33,896 bases of DNA from a virus: positions 1 through 33,896 of the IMG/VR virus record IMGVR_UViG_3300035204_000937; one strand, 5' to 3'. Below are positions 8,832 to 16,637 of the stretch, in pieces. The translations under genes and the position numbers were made by a program. Positions within the stretch are counted from its first letter, which is position 1, and every line of letters begins with the position of its first letter. The notes under the pieces were generated by a model that was given only the letters and a program-made list of their open reading frames with translations, did no database searches and had not been told where the DNA came from.

Positions 8832-10648
8832 TAGGCTACCCAGCCGCCCGGGGGAGTCTCATCACCCCAGAGATTTTTGAGGGCTGTGGCCCCCCACTTA
8901 CGTTGACTTGCAAGAGAATCAGGCGGGTTCGCCCCAGTGATTGCTAGGGTAGTGTCAACAATAGGCGGGGGAGCTGGTACCCCAGTCCGAGGGTCATGTC
9001 CCAGGGGTGGGTCTCCCTTCGCCAAGGTGGCTATTTGCTGGGTTGTCTGGGTGGGAGGTACCATCTGGGGAGCTAACGAAGCTGTAGGAACCGGATTACT
9101 CTGAGGTATTGACAAATCTACCTCACTGGGTTGAGGATATGCTTCATAGGTCATATCCAACGAAGGCGGCGTTACATCTGGCCTATACTCCGCTCGAAGG
9201 TCATTTTCTTGAAACCAGTCAAGGGTGGCCAAAGGGTCAAACTCAACAGGCTTCTCATTGTACTTGAGCCAGAGCCCACGCGGGGCAGCCTTAGTACCGT
9301 AGAGTGTGGGCTTATACCCCTGGTCATGCAGTTCTTTCGAGGAAGGTGGTGTTGTCGTATCGGGGGCGCTGGCCCCGGTGCCCCCGTCAGCCAGCCGTGC
9401 TGCTGCCGAGGGTTTACTGGCAGCTGTCTCCTCTGCCACTTCTTCCTCGGTGGGTTCAATGGTCTCCGACCGATCCATACCAGGGATGAAGCCCTTACGA
9501 GCATCCTTCGACATTCGGGCTCGGGTCTCCCTACGATTGTCCCGACGTTCCTTCCGCCAGATCTTAGAGAGAGCCTTGAGTGCCAGCCTTGGATCCGAGT
9601 AACCGTAGGAATCCATGAACTTCTTGAACCGTTTGTCCTCAAAAAGCTGGTGTCTCCCCTGAATAACTTCGGGCTGTGACTGATTCGCATCGTCCGAAAG
9701 TTTATCCAGTACCTGTTGGTATTGGTCATCCCCCCCAGTGTCCCCACCTGCGGTGGGGGCAGGTTGTGAGGCAGACTGGGCAATCTGGGTAGCAATCTTT
9801 GCCGCTGCCCCAGCCGTGTCCCCGGTATCCATCGCCTCGCGAAATTCCGCCATGACCTCTTTGAGCTTGTAGTCATCCCGCCCGATAGCAGAAATCAGGG
9901 CATCGTTAGATTGGTTGTAGGTCACATTCTTCGCAGCCAAAGCATCATCACGCTTGACTTTCGCCCCCTCTACAATGGCGAGGACCTGTCGAGCACCAAA
10001 GTCCCCCCGTTCGGCGCTCTCCCTTAGTTTAGCCTCCAGTTGACCATCAAAAGAGGTATCCAAATTACTGATGATTGCAAGCTTGTCCGCTGGTTTAGGG
10101 TGTTTTCGGAGGTCTTCCTCCAGCGCGGTAAAAGCGCCCTCACCCACACGCTGGTCATCGGGGTTGGTCAGGTATTCTCTCCAGGCATCGATATTGTCAT
10201 CACTTGGAGAAACAGTTCCCTTACCTACGGTATCGAGGTAGACCTGATCTGCATTGTCCAGAGCCCGGGTGTTCGCTGTACCCAGGACAGCCGCTGCCTT
10301 CTCTCGTGCCCCATACCGGGCATCAACGTAGATTTTAAGCAGCTTATAGTCAAAACCGCTCCCGACTGAAGCCGCTACTGTCTTCGACTGACCAGCGCGG
10401 CGAACCCGGTCCAGGGCTGCCTTACGTTGGTCCATCAGCCCCTGGATCTTGAGGCGCAAAGCTATCTCTTGTTGGGGGCTGAAGTCCCGCTGTACCCCCG
10501 GTTCGGGGGCAGGTCGCGTAGGTGGACGCTGACCCAAGATGGAGAAGACATCACCAACAGTGTTCCTGGCCTTGCGTAGGCGTGCCTTTGCCAGTTGGGA
10601 GCGCATCGATAGAAGATCTGTCTCTTCCCCTGGGGATAATTCTGCCAT
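8831..10648 (-). CDS. Second internal virion protein candidate (T7 gp15 position)
   Basis: A 605-residue protein with a good ribosome binding site (GGAGGCTGATC before ATG). The N-terminal half is mostly charged helix (residues about 10-330: repeated Ala, Arg, Lys, Asp, Glu with QKAALDRVRRAGQ-type segments). The middle around 360-400 is highly basic (WRKERRDNRRETRARMSKDARK). The C-terminal 200 residues are Pro/Thr-rich and low in predicted structure. No enzyme motif is seen. It lies between the 155-aa and the 2044-aa genes, the same place and similar size as T7 gp15 (747 aa), which forms part of the ejectable core. The functional call rests on position and helical composition, not on recognisable homology. 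Confidence 0.65.
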   Translation of the reverse strand: MAELSPGEETDLLSMRSQLAKARLRKARNTVGDVFSILGQRPPTRPAPEPGVQRDFSPQQEIALRLKIQGLMDQRKAALDRVRRAGQSKTVAASVGSGFDYKLLKIYVDARYGAREKAAAVLGTANTRALDNADQVYLDTVGKGTVSPSDDNIDAWREYLTNPDDQRVGEGAFTALEEDLRKHPKPADKLAIISNLDTSFDGQLEAKLRESAERGDFGARQVLAIVEGAKVKRDDALAAKNVTYNQSNDALISAIGRDDYKLKEVMAEFREAMDTGDTAGAAAKIATQIAQSASQPAPTAGGDTGGDDQYQQVLDKLSDDANQSQPEVIQGRHQLFEDKRFKKFMDSYGYSDPRLALKALSKIWRKERRDNRRETRARMSKDARKGFIPGMDRSETIEPTEEEVAEETAASKPSAAARLADGGTGASAPDTTTPPSSKELHDQGYKPTLYGTKAAPRGLWLKYNEKPVEFDPLATLDWFQENDLRAEYRPDVTPPSLDMTYEAYPQPSEVDLSIPQSNPVPTASLAPQMVPPTQTTQQIATLAKGDPPLGHDPRTGVPAPPPIVDTTLAITGANPPDSLASQRKWGATALKNLWGDETPPGGWVA

Positions 10649-10650
10649 GA

Positions 10651-11118
10651 TCAGCCTCCTGTTATTACCTTCCCAGCAATGCCTGCCGAGGCAATAGCTG
10701 CGTCCGTTGCTGCCATTGCAGTCTGTTGTGTTCGATCCCTAGCAGCCTGCCCCGTTTGGAAGGTCATGTCCCCGACCTTACCTATTTGTTGACCAATTAT
10801 GCGGGCCATGAGATCTAAATTTGAAGCACCAAGGCCCGCCCGGACCTGGGCCTCCTTACCCGCAGCCTGGGCCACCTTCTGGGCCTGCTGCGCTTGGATG
10901 GGGCCACCAGCGTTCAGGCTGGCAATGTTAGCCGCTGCCATGATGGCTTCATCGTCAGCACCCGCTGCCCGTCCCCCAAGCTCCTGCTGTTGCTCCAAAG
11001 GAACACCGTGGAGGAAGCTCATGGGGTCCTTCTGGGCCCGCTCCTCTTGAGACTGACGGTATGCCTTTTCCCGCTTCTTATCGTTCTTATAGTCAGTCCA
11101 GTCTTTGTCTTGTGCCAT
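10651..11118 (-). CDS. Small internal virion protein candidate (T7 gp14 position)
   Basis: A 155-residue protein. Its first 40 residues are highly charged (DWTDYKNDKKREKAYRQSQE). The rest is an Ala/Gln/Gly-rich helix-forming region with small residues (IMAAANIASLNAGGPIQAQQ, then AMAATDAAIASAGIAGKV at the end). Such Ala/Gly-rich, weakly amphipathic helices are typical of the smallest ejection protein of podoviruses, which inserts into the outer membrane; T7 gp14 is 196 aa. The start has GGAGAATAAGTC upstream. It abuts the 605-aa gene with two bases between them. No sequence motif proves the function; the call is by composition and by the 155-605-2044 gene order. Confidence 0.62.
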   Translation of the reverse strand: MAQDKDWTDYKNDKKREKAYRQSQEERAQKDPMSFLHGVPLEQQQELGGRAAGADDEAIMAAANIASLNAGGPIQAQQAQKVAQAAGKEAQVRAGLGASNLDLMARIIGQQIGKVGDMTFQTGQAARDRTQQTAMAATDAAIASAGIAGKVITGG

Positions 11119-11121
11119 GAC

Positions 11122-11790
11122 TTATTCTCCACTCGGGGACATAAATGCGGCCCGCTGTTCCTGTCCCTCTTCGTCTAAGGGAGCCTCACTCCCCGTGATG
11201 CCCCGGGCGAGTTCTTCCATCCACTCAAACGGAACGTCTGAATACATATCCGTATTAGGAGCGGGTATGGCCGCACGCGAAAGAGTGCGTGCCGCACCTC
11301 CGAGTGACGATGGGACCTCTTCATGCGCCCACTCTTGGAGTGGCTCCTGGATAGGTTTAGGCACAGCGTGACGGAAAAGAGTCCGGTAAGGCTGGGTCAG
11401 TACCTTCGCCTCGGCCTTAGCTCCACCCAACATGACTCGTAGGGCTTGCGCACGACGCTCTTCGGGGGTCGTACCGGTAACTTTGTCTGCAAGCTTTTGG
11501 GGTAAACTATGGGGAGAAGCAGCATGTACGGGAGGAACCCATTCTGTGACCTTTTCGACCTGTGCAGCAAACTCATCAGCCCAGTCATCTTCCTTCTCAG
11601 CTGGGGGGTCCTGGTCCAAGGGTATATGCTCATCGGTAGCCGTAGTCTTTGCCGTAGTCTTTGCCGGGGTCTCGGGAACCACAGGCGTAGGCGTAGGCGT
11701 AGGCGTAGGCGTACCCTTCTCCTCAACAACCTCATCCGCAGGGAGGGCGGGAGTGTGGTGGGCCCATAGGTCGTCTAAAGTCTTAGGCAT
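11122..11790 (-). CDS. Thr-Pro repeat virion-associated protein, function unknown
   Basis: A 222-residue protein, preceded by GTAGGAGACATTC. Residues about 29-40 are a Thr-Pro repeat (TPTPTPTPTP), encoded on the plus strand by five exact GGCGTA hexamers at 11684-11713. A second small DNA duplication (GCCGTAGTCTTT twice) encodes AKTTAKTT next to it. The rest is acidic and helix-poor, with PYRTLFRHAVPKPIQEPLQEW in the middle and the conserved-looking tail TDMYSDVPFEWMEELARGITG. The repeat is probably a flexible linker whose length can change by slipped-strand mispairing. The gene lies between fibre-like proteins and the presumed ejection genes, so a virion or assembly role is likely, but I do not recognise a family. 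Confidence 0.65.
   Translation of the reverse strand: MPKTLDDLWAHHTPALPADEVVEEKGTPTPTPTPTPVVPETPAKTTAKTTATDEHIPLDQDPPAEKEDDWADEFAAQVEKVTEWVPPVHAASPHSLPQKLADKVTGTTPEERRAQALRVMLGGAKAEAKVLTQPYRTLFRHAVPKPIQEPLQEWAHEEVPSSLGGAARTLSRAAIPAPNTDMYSDVPFEWMEELARGITGSEAPLDEEGQEQRAAFMSPSGE
11684..11713. repeat. Five tandem GGCGTA hexamers inside a coding region
   Basis: Five exact copies of GGCGTA in a row. On the coding minus strand they encode the Thr-Pro dipeptide repeat of the 222-aa protein. Because the unit is six bases, gain or loss of a unit keeps the frame and only changes the linker length by two residues. Confidence 0.9.
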
Positions 11791-11799
11791 GAATGTCTC

Positions 11800-12528
11800 C
11801 TACGGTGCCTGCATGAACCTGAAATAACGCATCGACCTAGCCCAGATCCGGGTCTGGGGGACATTTTCGTGAGCAAGTAAGCGTAAGCTCACCGTATGCT
11901 CCCCGCGCTGCATATCTGTAAGGGCGTGGTGCCCCGACCAATAACGAGATCTCTCTAGGGTCTGGGGTTGAGGGTGGGTTATGAAGGGTAGGGCACCCGC
12001 AGCGGCTATGTTCCGGGGGGCTTGTCGGACCTGATCGTTAATCGGTGCGCCATCCACAAACAGCCGCAGGTAGGAGTGGCGAAAATGCGCCGCTGAGTCA
12101 TTCCCCCATAAGACCGTCCAAGTAACAATCACGTCTGAAGCATTGTCTGTCAGCTCAAAGGTAATCGTCCCTCCGGGGATAGGCATATACCGACGAACAA
12201 GGTCGTCGGTATCGGTAGGCGCGGGGAACACCTGATCTCCGTCATCTGGATTAGGTGCTTCGATAAACCCCTGGAACCAATCATTAAAGTAGTCCAGATT
12301 TGCGGTGCCACTTCGGCCCTTTCCCCCCGAGAGCGCCCCACGCTGTATGTCCTCCTTCCCAAAATACTTGGGAACGGCTGTCAAAGGGGGCCAGTTGAGC
12401 TGATCTAAGTTCCCATTCAGACTAGAGAAGGAGGCCGCATTCCCTGGGGAATAGAGGTTCTCGCAATACTGGTCAGCGTCGGTAACTGCGCCAGCAACAA
12501 AAGTGTATATCGGAATAAAAGTAGGCAT
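11800..12528 (-). CDS. Fibre-like structural protein A (jelly-roll type C-terminus)
   Basis: A 242-residue protein starting MPTFIPIYTFVAGAVTDADQ at 12528. An ATG further upstream (12597) is in frame, but it would overlap the previous gene by 70 bases and adds a Cys/Arg-rich stretch that is an antisense-frame artefact. The chosen start shares one base with the upstream stop (TAATG). The N-terminus (GAVTDADQYCENLYSPGN, then FSSLNGNLDQLN) resembles the short trimer-forming entry region of phage fibre proteins. The C-terminal half has LRLFVDGAPI and, about 60 residues later, GEHTVSLRLLAHE, a pattern also present in protein C at 13357 (ALMVDGAILY ... GEHVINVCAKAL). It is therefore likely a paralogue of C. 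Tail-fibre or spike function is inferred. Confidence 0.68.
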   Translation of the reverse strand: MPTFIPIYTFVAGAVTDADQYCENLYSPGNAASFSSLNGNLDQLNWPPLTAVPKYFGKEDIQRGALSGGKGRSGTANLDYFNDWFQGFIEAPNPDDGDQVFPAPTDTDDLVRRYMPIPGGTITFELTDNASDVIVTWTVLWGNDSAAHFRHSYLRLFVDGAPINDQVRQAPRNIAAAGALPFITHPQPQTLERSRYWSGHHALTDMQRGEHTVSLRLLAHENVPQTRIWARSMRYFRFMQAP

Positions 12529-13355
12529 TAGACCGGAAGTCCGTCTGCTCGTACACGCAGTGCCGTAAGCCGTCCCTCTCGAAACGTCACAACACACGCC
12601 TTATCTGGAGCAGCAACCCGGTAGCGCGCACCTACAGCCCGTATCCCTCGGATGGCGCTGGCTGGATTAAGGCCCAATTCCACATAGTCCGCCAGCGTTA
12701 TGAGCACACGGGTAGGCATATCTTGGTATGTACCCTCGCCATCGGCGTAGGGTGGAGTAGCCGTAGGACGAAAAGGGTAGGAGAGGCGTTGCTCACAGAT
12801 TCGGGTAGCTCTCCTGATCGTATGCCACACATCATCGCCTTGAACCTGAATTTGAATGCCCGTTACCGCATTCACCGCATCAGCTTCCGTGGTCTCCGGG
12901 TCATATTCAGTTACGCCCCCCCACACGAAGTGTACGTTTAAGAGAACGAGGACACCGGCATATCTATAGTCCGCGCCCGGGGGGTCAGTCGTCAGAGGGT
13001 CGGCATCCATTCCCAAGACAAATGGGTCAAAATCCAGCACCAACTCTGCTGGGGGGACAAGCGTCTTGATTACTGCCCAGGATGTCCCTGTGTGGGGAGC
13101 AGGATCACTGATAGCGTTGTCTTGGTCAAAAACCCACTGCACATCATAAGCGTGCGTAACATAGTTTTCCCCAACCTTCTTTGTGTCTACGATATTGGCA
13201 ATAGAAGGCAGATGGGCCGCGTTCAGGGCCCCGGGGCTTAGGGTGTAGCCTTCCAGATCATTGGCTCCAGCCGCCAATTCGGTGAAGCGATCGTTCAGGG
13301 AAGCCGCTGTGGCTGCGGTGCCATCTACTAGGGGAATGTAGTTGATCTCGGCCAT
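12528..13355 (-). CDS. Fibre-like structural protein B
   Basis: A 275-residue protein, with GAGGTAGT before the ATG. The N-terminus MAEINYIPLVDGTAATAASLNDRFTEL, followed by GALNAAHLPSI, is typical of phage fibre proteins: a short target-attachment stretch, a helix with SLNxxFxxL, then an NxxHLxxI-type strand entering a trimer. The remainder is beta-rich (VLVLLNVHFVWGG, VLITLADYVELGL, and a basic end TFREGRLTALRVRADGLPV). It follows protein C after a one-base gap and overlaps protein A by one base. The three proteins share the entry region, but B has a different C-terminal domain. No enzymatic (depolymerase) motif was identified, so a structural fibre or adaptor role is the best supported. Confidence 0.68.
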   Translation of the reverse strand: MAEINYIPLVDGTAATAASLNDRFTELAAGANDLEGYTLSPGALNAAHLPSIANIVDTKKVGENYVTHAYDVQWVFDQDNAISDPAPHTGTSWAVIKTLVPPAELVLDFDPFVLGMDADPLTTDPPGADYRYAGVLVLLNVHFVWGGVTEYDPETTEADAVNAVTGIQIQVQGDDVWHTIRRATRICEQRLSYPFRPTATPPYADGEGTYQDMPTRVLITLADYVELGLNPASAIRGIRAVGARYRVAAPDKACVVTFREGRLTALRVRADGLPV

Positions 13356-13356
13356 A

Positions 13357-14061
13357 CTACCTCGTCAGCTCTAAAGCAATCAGCTCTCGCGAAAGTACAC
13401 CCATTGTCCGCCCTACCGTAGAACTGGTTGGAGTGTATGAGTTCAGGGCTTTTGCACATACATTGATTACGTGTTCCCCCGGAGGTAAATCAACAATCGC
13501 CTCAACAACAAGGGGAATGTATAGACCCGCTACCCCTGGTCCTTGGGTCATGTTGACAGAAAGCTGTTGAATATGGTCGTTCGATATGTCCCCGCCGCCC
13601 ACCAGTGACTGATAGAGTATAGCTCCATCCACCATGAGGGCGAAGTTGAACCCAGGGGTTACAGTATGGGTCGCCTTCAAGGAGGTCGTGTCCCGTAAAT
13701 GTGCCTGGAAGCTGGCCAAGATCCAGACGGGGGCCCCCGATGAGACAAAGGTGATAGCGTAGTCTCCCGTGGCGGGACTGACGTTCGTAAGTTTCACCCA
13801 GCTATCCTCCAGAGGCACAAGAGCATACGAGCTGGGGACAGTAGGTTCAGTGGGATTCACCCAGTGTTCGTAGTGCTCGACCGTCATCCCTGCCCCGTCG
13901 CGCAGGTAGGGCCCATCCAAAGAGAGTAAACCAGCTTTGATATTGTGCTCGTTAATCTCCCCAGAGAACTCATCAACAAGCGTGGTGAAGTTCTCGTTGA
14001 TGTCCCGAAAATCCAGGGAGTCCGTAGTAATAGGGCGATGTTTAGGGAATTTCCAGCTCAT
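13357..14061 (-). CDS. Fibre-like structural protein C (jelly-roll type C-terminus)
   Basis: A 234-residue protein starting MSWKFPKHRPITTDSLDF at 14061, with GAGGACGCCGCC upstream and a four-base ATGA overlap with the previous gene. A longer in-frame start at 14127 overlaps the upstream gene by 70 bases, so I reject it. The N-terminus (TTDSLDFRDINENFTTLVDE, then INEHNIKAGLLSLDG) is the same entry pattern as in B. The C-terminal domain has FALMVDGAILYQS and PPGEHVINVCAKALNS, matching the VDGAPI/GEHTVSL pair of protein A, suggesting a TNF-like jelly roll. It directly follows the nozzle candidate, where fibre attachment would be expected. The function is inferred. Confidence 0.68.
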   Translation of the reverse strand: MSWKFPKHRPITTDSLDFRDINENFTTLVDEFSGEINEHNIKAGLLSLDGPYLRDGAGMTVEHYEHWVNPTEPTVPSSYALVPLEDSWVKLTNVSPATGDYAITFVSSGAPVWILASFQAHLRDTTSLKATHTVTPGFNFALMVDGAILYQSLVGGGDISNDHIQQLSVNMTQGPGVAGLYIPLVVEAIVDLPPGEHVINVCAKALNSYTPTSSTVGRTMGVLSRELIALELTR

Positions 14062-16370
14062 GGCGGCGTCCTCGACCCGCCCGTGGGGTGTGGTGTAGCT
14101 TCGAGTTGGAATCCAGCGAACTCCCACCGACCGGCCCCTCTTATGACCAGACGGAACACTTCTGCCGAAGGGATATAAATCTGGACCTTTCTCCAGTAAG
14201 GTCGATTCTTAGTCCACAACGAAGCACTATCCCCCCATGTTGCTGTGCCCCAAAACGCGGGGGGGTCATCCGTGGGGTTCTTCGGAACAGCATGTGTCTC
14301 TACAACCGTATTCCGCCAGTCCCTCTTGACCTCGACTGTGATATCCGAGGAACCACGCTCAACAAACCAGAGCATGACTTGGAAAGCCGTAGACCGTACC
14401 TGACTCGTATTGGCTCCCAACCACGAGGTCTCGATAAGGGCTTCTCGTGGGGAGACACTGACAGCATCTGGGGCATAACTGAAGACCTCGTGGTCCAATA
14501 ACCAAACCCCACTGACAGCCTCGCCAGAGGCAGGAACAACCCCGTGTTTTCCCGCGACCAGGGTGTAGGCCCGATGGTCTTGAGTGGTACAAACAGCTGC
14601 CGCCGAATCTACAAGCTTGGGTTGGGCCCGCCACCCCATGCCGTCGTACTCGTAGCACCAATTATTGTCCGAGCTTCCATCCCGTGCCACCCAACATCGG
14701 TAGAGTCTCTTCTGGTCACTTACCGTGGCTACCGCCTGGGGGTTACGGGCTGTATTGTGTCGCCGCCAATCCGAGTCTAGTTCCTCACTAATGTGTTTGA
14801 TGGTGGTCCCGTCGTAGCTGTAGAAGCCATCCCGAGCCATCCAAATAGACCGCCCGTCTGCAAGCGTTGCAGCAGAACTCGGAGCCACACACCCCACAGA
14901 ATGGGAAAGGGACAACGTCCGAAAACCGGGACCATCGTAGTAGGGCTCTATCCGGTAGGTTGACGTGCGCGTAAACACGAGGAGTCCGTTGGAGACAGTC
15001 ACCAGCCCAGTGAGTTCCCCTCCCGAAGGATCGGGGTAGATCTCCTCATCCTCTAGGAAGGTGCCCCAACGCCCCGCCATCGAGGGGCGTACCAGTCCGG
15101 GGGCGGTGTCGAAGTTCGCCGCCCAGAGCCGTCCCATTGCCAGTGCGCCCAACCGGAAATTAGTGACAGGCACGGGGCGAACAGGGGGCTGTGTCAACCA
15201 AAAGTCTGGGATGTTATCGGGGTAGGTTGTTGTGACGTTATCTGGCAGAGTCGTAAAGGCATCCGTTGATACAGTAGAGTTCAAGGGCAACATAAAGAGA
15301 TCTAGGGTACCACTATTGACTCGGTCCTTACTGCGGTACAAGATCCGGCCCACCGTCCCTGGTGGGCCTACAGGAACATCTGTCCAAGCAATATGCTTAC
15401 GGACGCGCTCGGCCTCAATGGGAACGACCTCGGCAGGAGGGCCCGCAGTAAGTAGCCCAAAGGAAGCCTGGCGGGCAAACCGCACCTCGGCACTCTCTCC
15501 CGAGAGGGGAGACAAGTTCCCCCATCGATCGACAAACTGGACAGCACAACGCCAGACCCCAGGCTCTAACCAAGCTGACCCCAGGTCTGTTTGTTGTATC
15601 GCCCCCGATACATCGCTCCAATCATTACTCGCGCCCGACTGGAGTGTTGTGCCCACGCGCCCATACTTAAACGTCTCGTGTCCCGAAGCATTAAATCCCC
15701 AGAGGGCATCATGGGCGTAGCCCTCGTTATTCTGGAAGTTGTTGCCCGTTATGTTGCCATACTGCACAGAGGTTGCAATATGCTCATACCACTGGCTAGA
15801 GGGTCCGCGTGGCGTAGGTGGCCCGGGGGTCTGGTCATACCCCAAGGTGTATATCGTCAGCCCGTCATAAAAAAGTGCCCGAGCATCCTGGGGAATAATG
15901 ACTACCCCCGAGGGCGTTGTCACAAACTGCGTGGGAAAACGGGGGCGCGTATCCTTTGGTAGGGGCATTATCATCAAAGGTGTCCCCGTCGGGGTGGGCC
16001 CGACAATCTTCTTCCAGGCCACGCTAGTGTAGTGTGCCCAACCTTGGAAAGACCAGATCTCGTCTGCGGTATGAAGGAGTAAAACTTCCTTTTCCCCGCC
16101 ACGTAAAAGGCAGTGATGGATGCCCCGCATTGCATTCCCATAAACAACAGAAGCACCACTAGCCGGGATATCCGCCGAAGCTGGGGCCCCATACGGAGCA
16201 GTCTTCTTGGGTACATACGGAGCAGGTCCTACGACAGACCGAAGGGTCCCCTCCTCGGTGGGCACCATATTCTCAAGACGGCTCGCCACCTCTCCCGGGA
16301 GGAAGAGTTTCCCCGAGGCAATACGGACATGATACGGCCCTAGTTTGGCTCGTCGGCGAGCGTCCGCCAC
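14058..16370 (-). CDS. Tail nozzle / beta-propeller tail protein candidate
   Basis: A 770-residue protein that begins at a GTG codon (16370) directly after the previous TAA; no closer ATG gives a full-length product. It is dominated by beta strands and Trp/Tyr motifs repeated along the chain: ADEIWSFQGW (about 105), ALFYDGLTIYTLG (about 160), GSAWLEPGVWRCAVQF (about 250), LVFTRTSTYRIEPYYDG (about 465), SIWMARDGFYSYDGTTIKHI (about 505), CWVARDGSSDNNWCYEYDG (about 555). The 'W/YxARDGFYSYDGTTI' type blade is typical of propeller-like tail nozzle proteins such as T7 gp12 (794 aa) and P22 gp10-like stabilisers. Length, and the position just after the adaptor candidate, fit this role: closing the head and forming the tail tip. 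The fold assignment is inferred from motifs. Confidence 0.72.
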   Translation of the reverse strand: MADARRRAKLGPYHVRIASGKLFLPGEVASRLENMVPTEEGTLRSVVGPAPYVPKKTAPYGAPASADIPASGASVVYGNAMRGIHHCLLRGGEKEVLLLHTADEIWSFQGWAHYTSVAWKKIVGPTPTGTPLMIMPLPKDTRPRFPTQFVTTPSGVVIIPQDARALFYDGLTIYTLGYDQTPGPPTPRGPSSQWYEHIATSVQYGNITGNNFQNNEGYAHDALWGFNASGHETFKYGRVGTTLQSGASNDWSDVSGAIQQTDLGSAWLEPGVWRCAVQFVDRWGNLSPLSGESAEVRFARQASFGLLTAGPPAEVVPIEAERVRKHIAWTDVPVGPPGTVGRILYRSKDRVNSGTLDLFMLPLNSTVSTDAFTTLPDNVTTTYPDNIPDFWLTQPPVRPVPVTNFRLGALAMGRLWAANFDTAPGLVRPSMAGRWGTFLEDEEIYPDPSGGELTGLVTVSNGLLVFTRTSTYRIEPYYDGPGFRTLSLSHSVGCVAPSSAATLADGRSIWMARDGFYSYDGTTIKHISEELDSDWRRHNTARNPQAVATVSDQKRLYRCWVARDGSSDNNWCYEYDGMGWRAQPKLVDSAAAVCTTQDHRAYTLVAGKHGVVPASGEAVSGVWLLDHEVFSYAPDAVSVSPREALIETSWLGANTSQVRSTAFQVMLWFVERGSSDITVEVKRDWRNTVVETHAVPKNPTDDPPAFWGTATWGDSASLWTKNRPYWRKVQIYIPSAEVFRLVIRGAGRWEFAGFQLEATPHPTGGSRTPP

Positions 16371-16628
16371 TTACTTCGCAGCTTTCCGGGGACGCCCAAT
16401 CTTGGGGCTAGCCGGGCGTCCAACCAACCGAAGCGAGTTCATCCGATCACTGCCCTCAATGACCTTCTCGGGCTTGTGACCAAAAATCATAAACTCACCT
16501 TCCCGACTCCCATTGGGGGCCAACCTCACAGAGCGAATCATCCCTTCGGTGGGACGACCATCACTACCGGTAGTTGCATAAACGGCCCCTGCAATGAGTG
16601 GGGTGGGGTGAGATTTCTCTACGGACAT
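16371..16628 (-). CDS. Small basic protein with AT-hook-like C-terminus
   Basis: An 85-residue protein with AGGAGAGCAGC upstream of the ATG. The first 60 residues are a small beta-like domain (PLIAGAVYATTGSDGRPTEG, EGEFMIFGHKPEKVI). The last 14, PASPKIGRPRKAAK, contain a GRPRK core like an AT-hook, which binds the minor groove of AT-rich DNA. It sits between the adaptor and nozzle candidates, an unusual place for a DNA-binding protein. It may instead be a head-tail joining accessory whose basic tail contacts packaged DNA. No family is recognised; the DNA-contact idea is inference from the tail only. Confidence 0.7.
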   Translation of the reverse strand: MSVEKSHPTPLIAGAVYATTGSDGRPTEGMIRSVRLAPNGSREGEFMIFGHKPEKVIEGSDRMNSLRLVGRPASPKIGRPRKAAK

Positions 16629-16637
16629 GCTGCTCTC

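Noticed and set aside
12528-12597. Longer start for fibre protein A (MCCDVSRGTAYG...)
   Set aside because: It would overlap the previous gene by 70 bases and adds a Cys/Arg/Thr-rich stretch; MPTFIPIY at 12528 uses the TAATG coupling seen elsewhere in the block.
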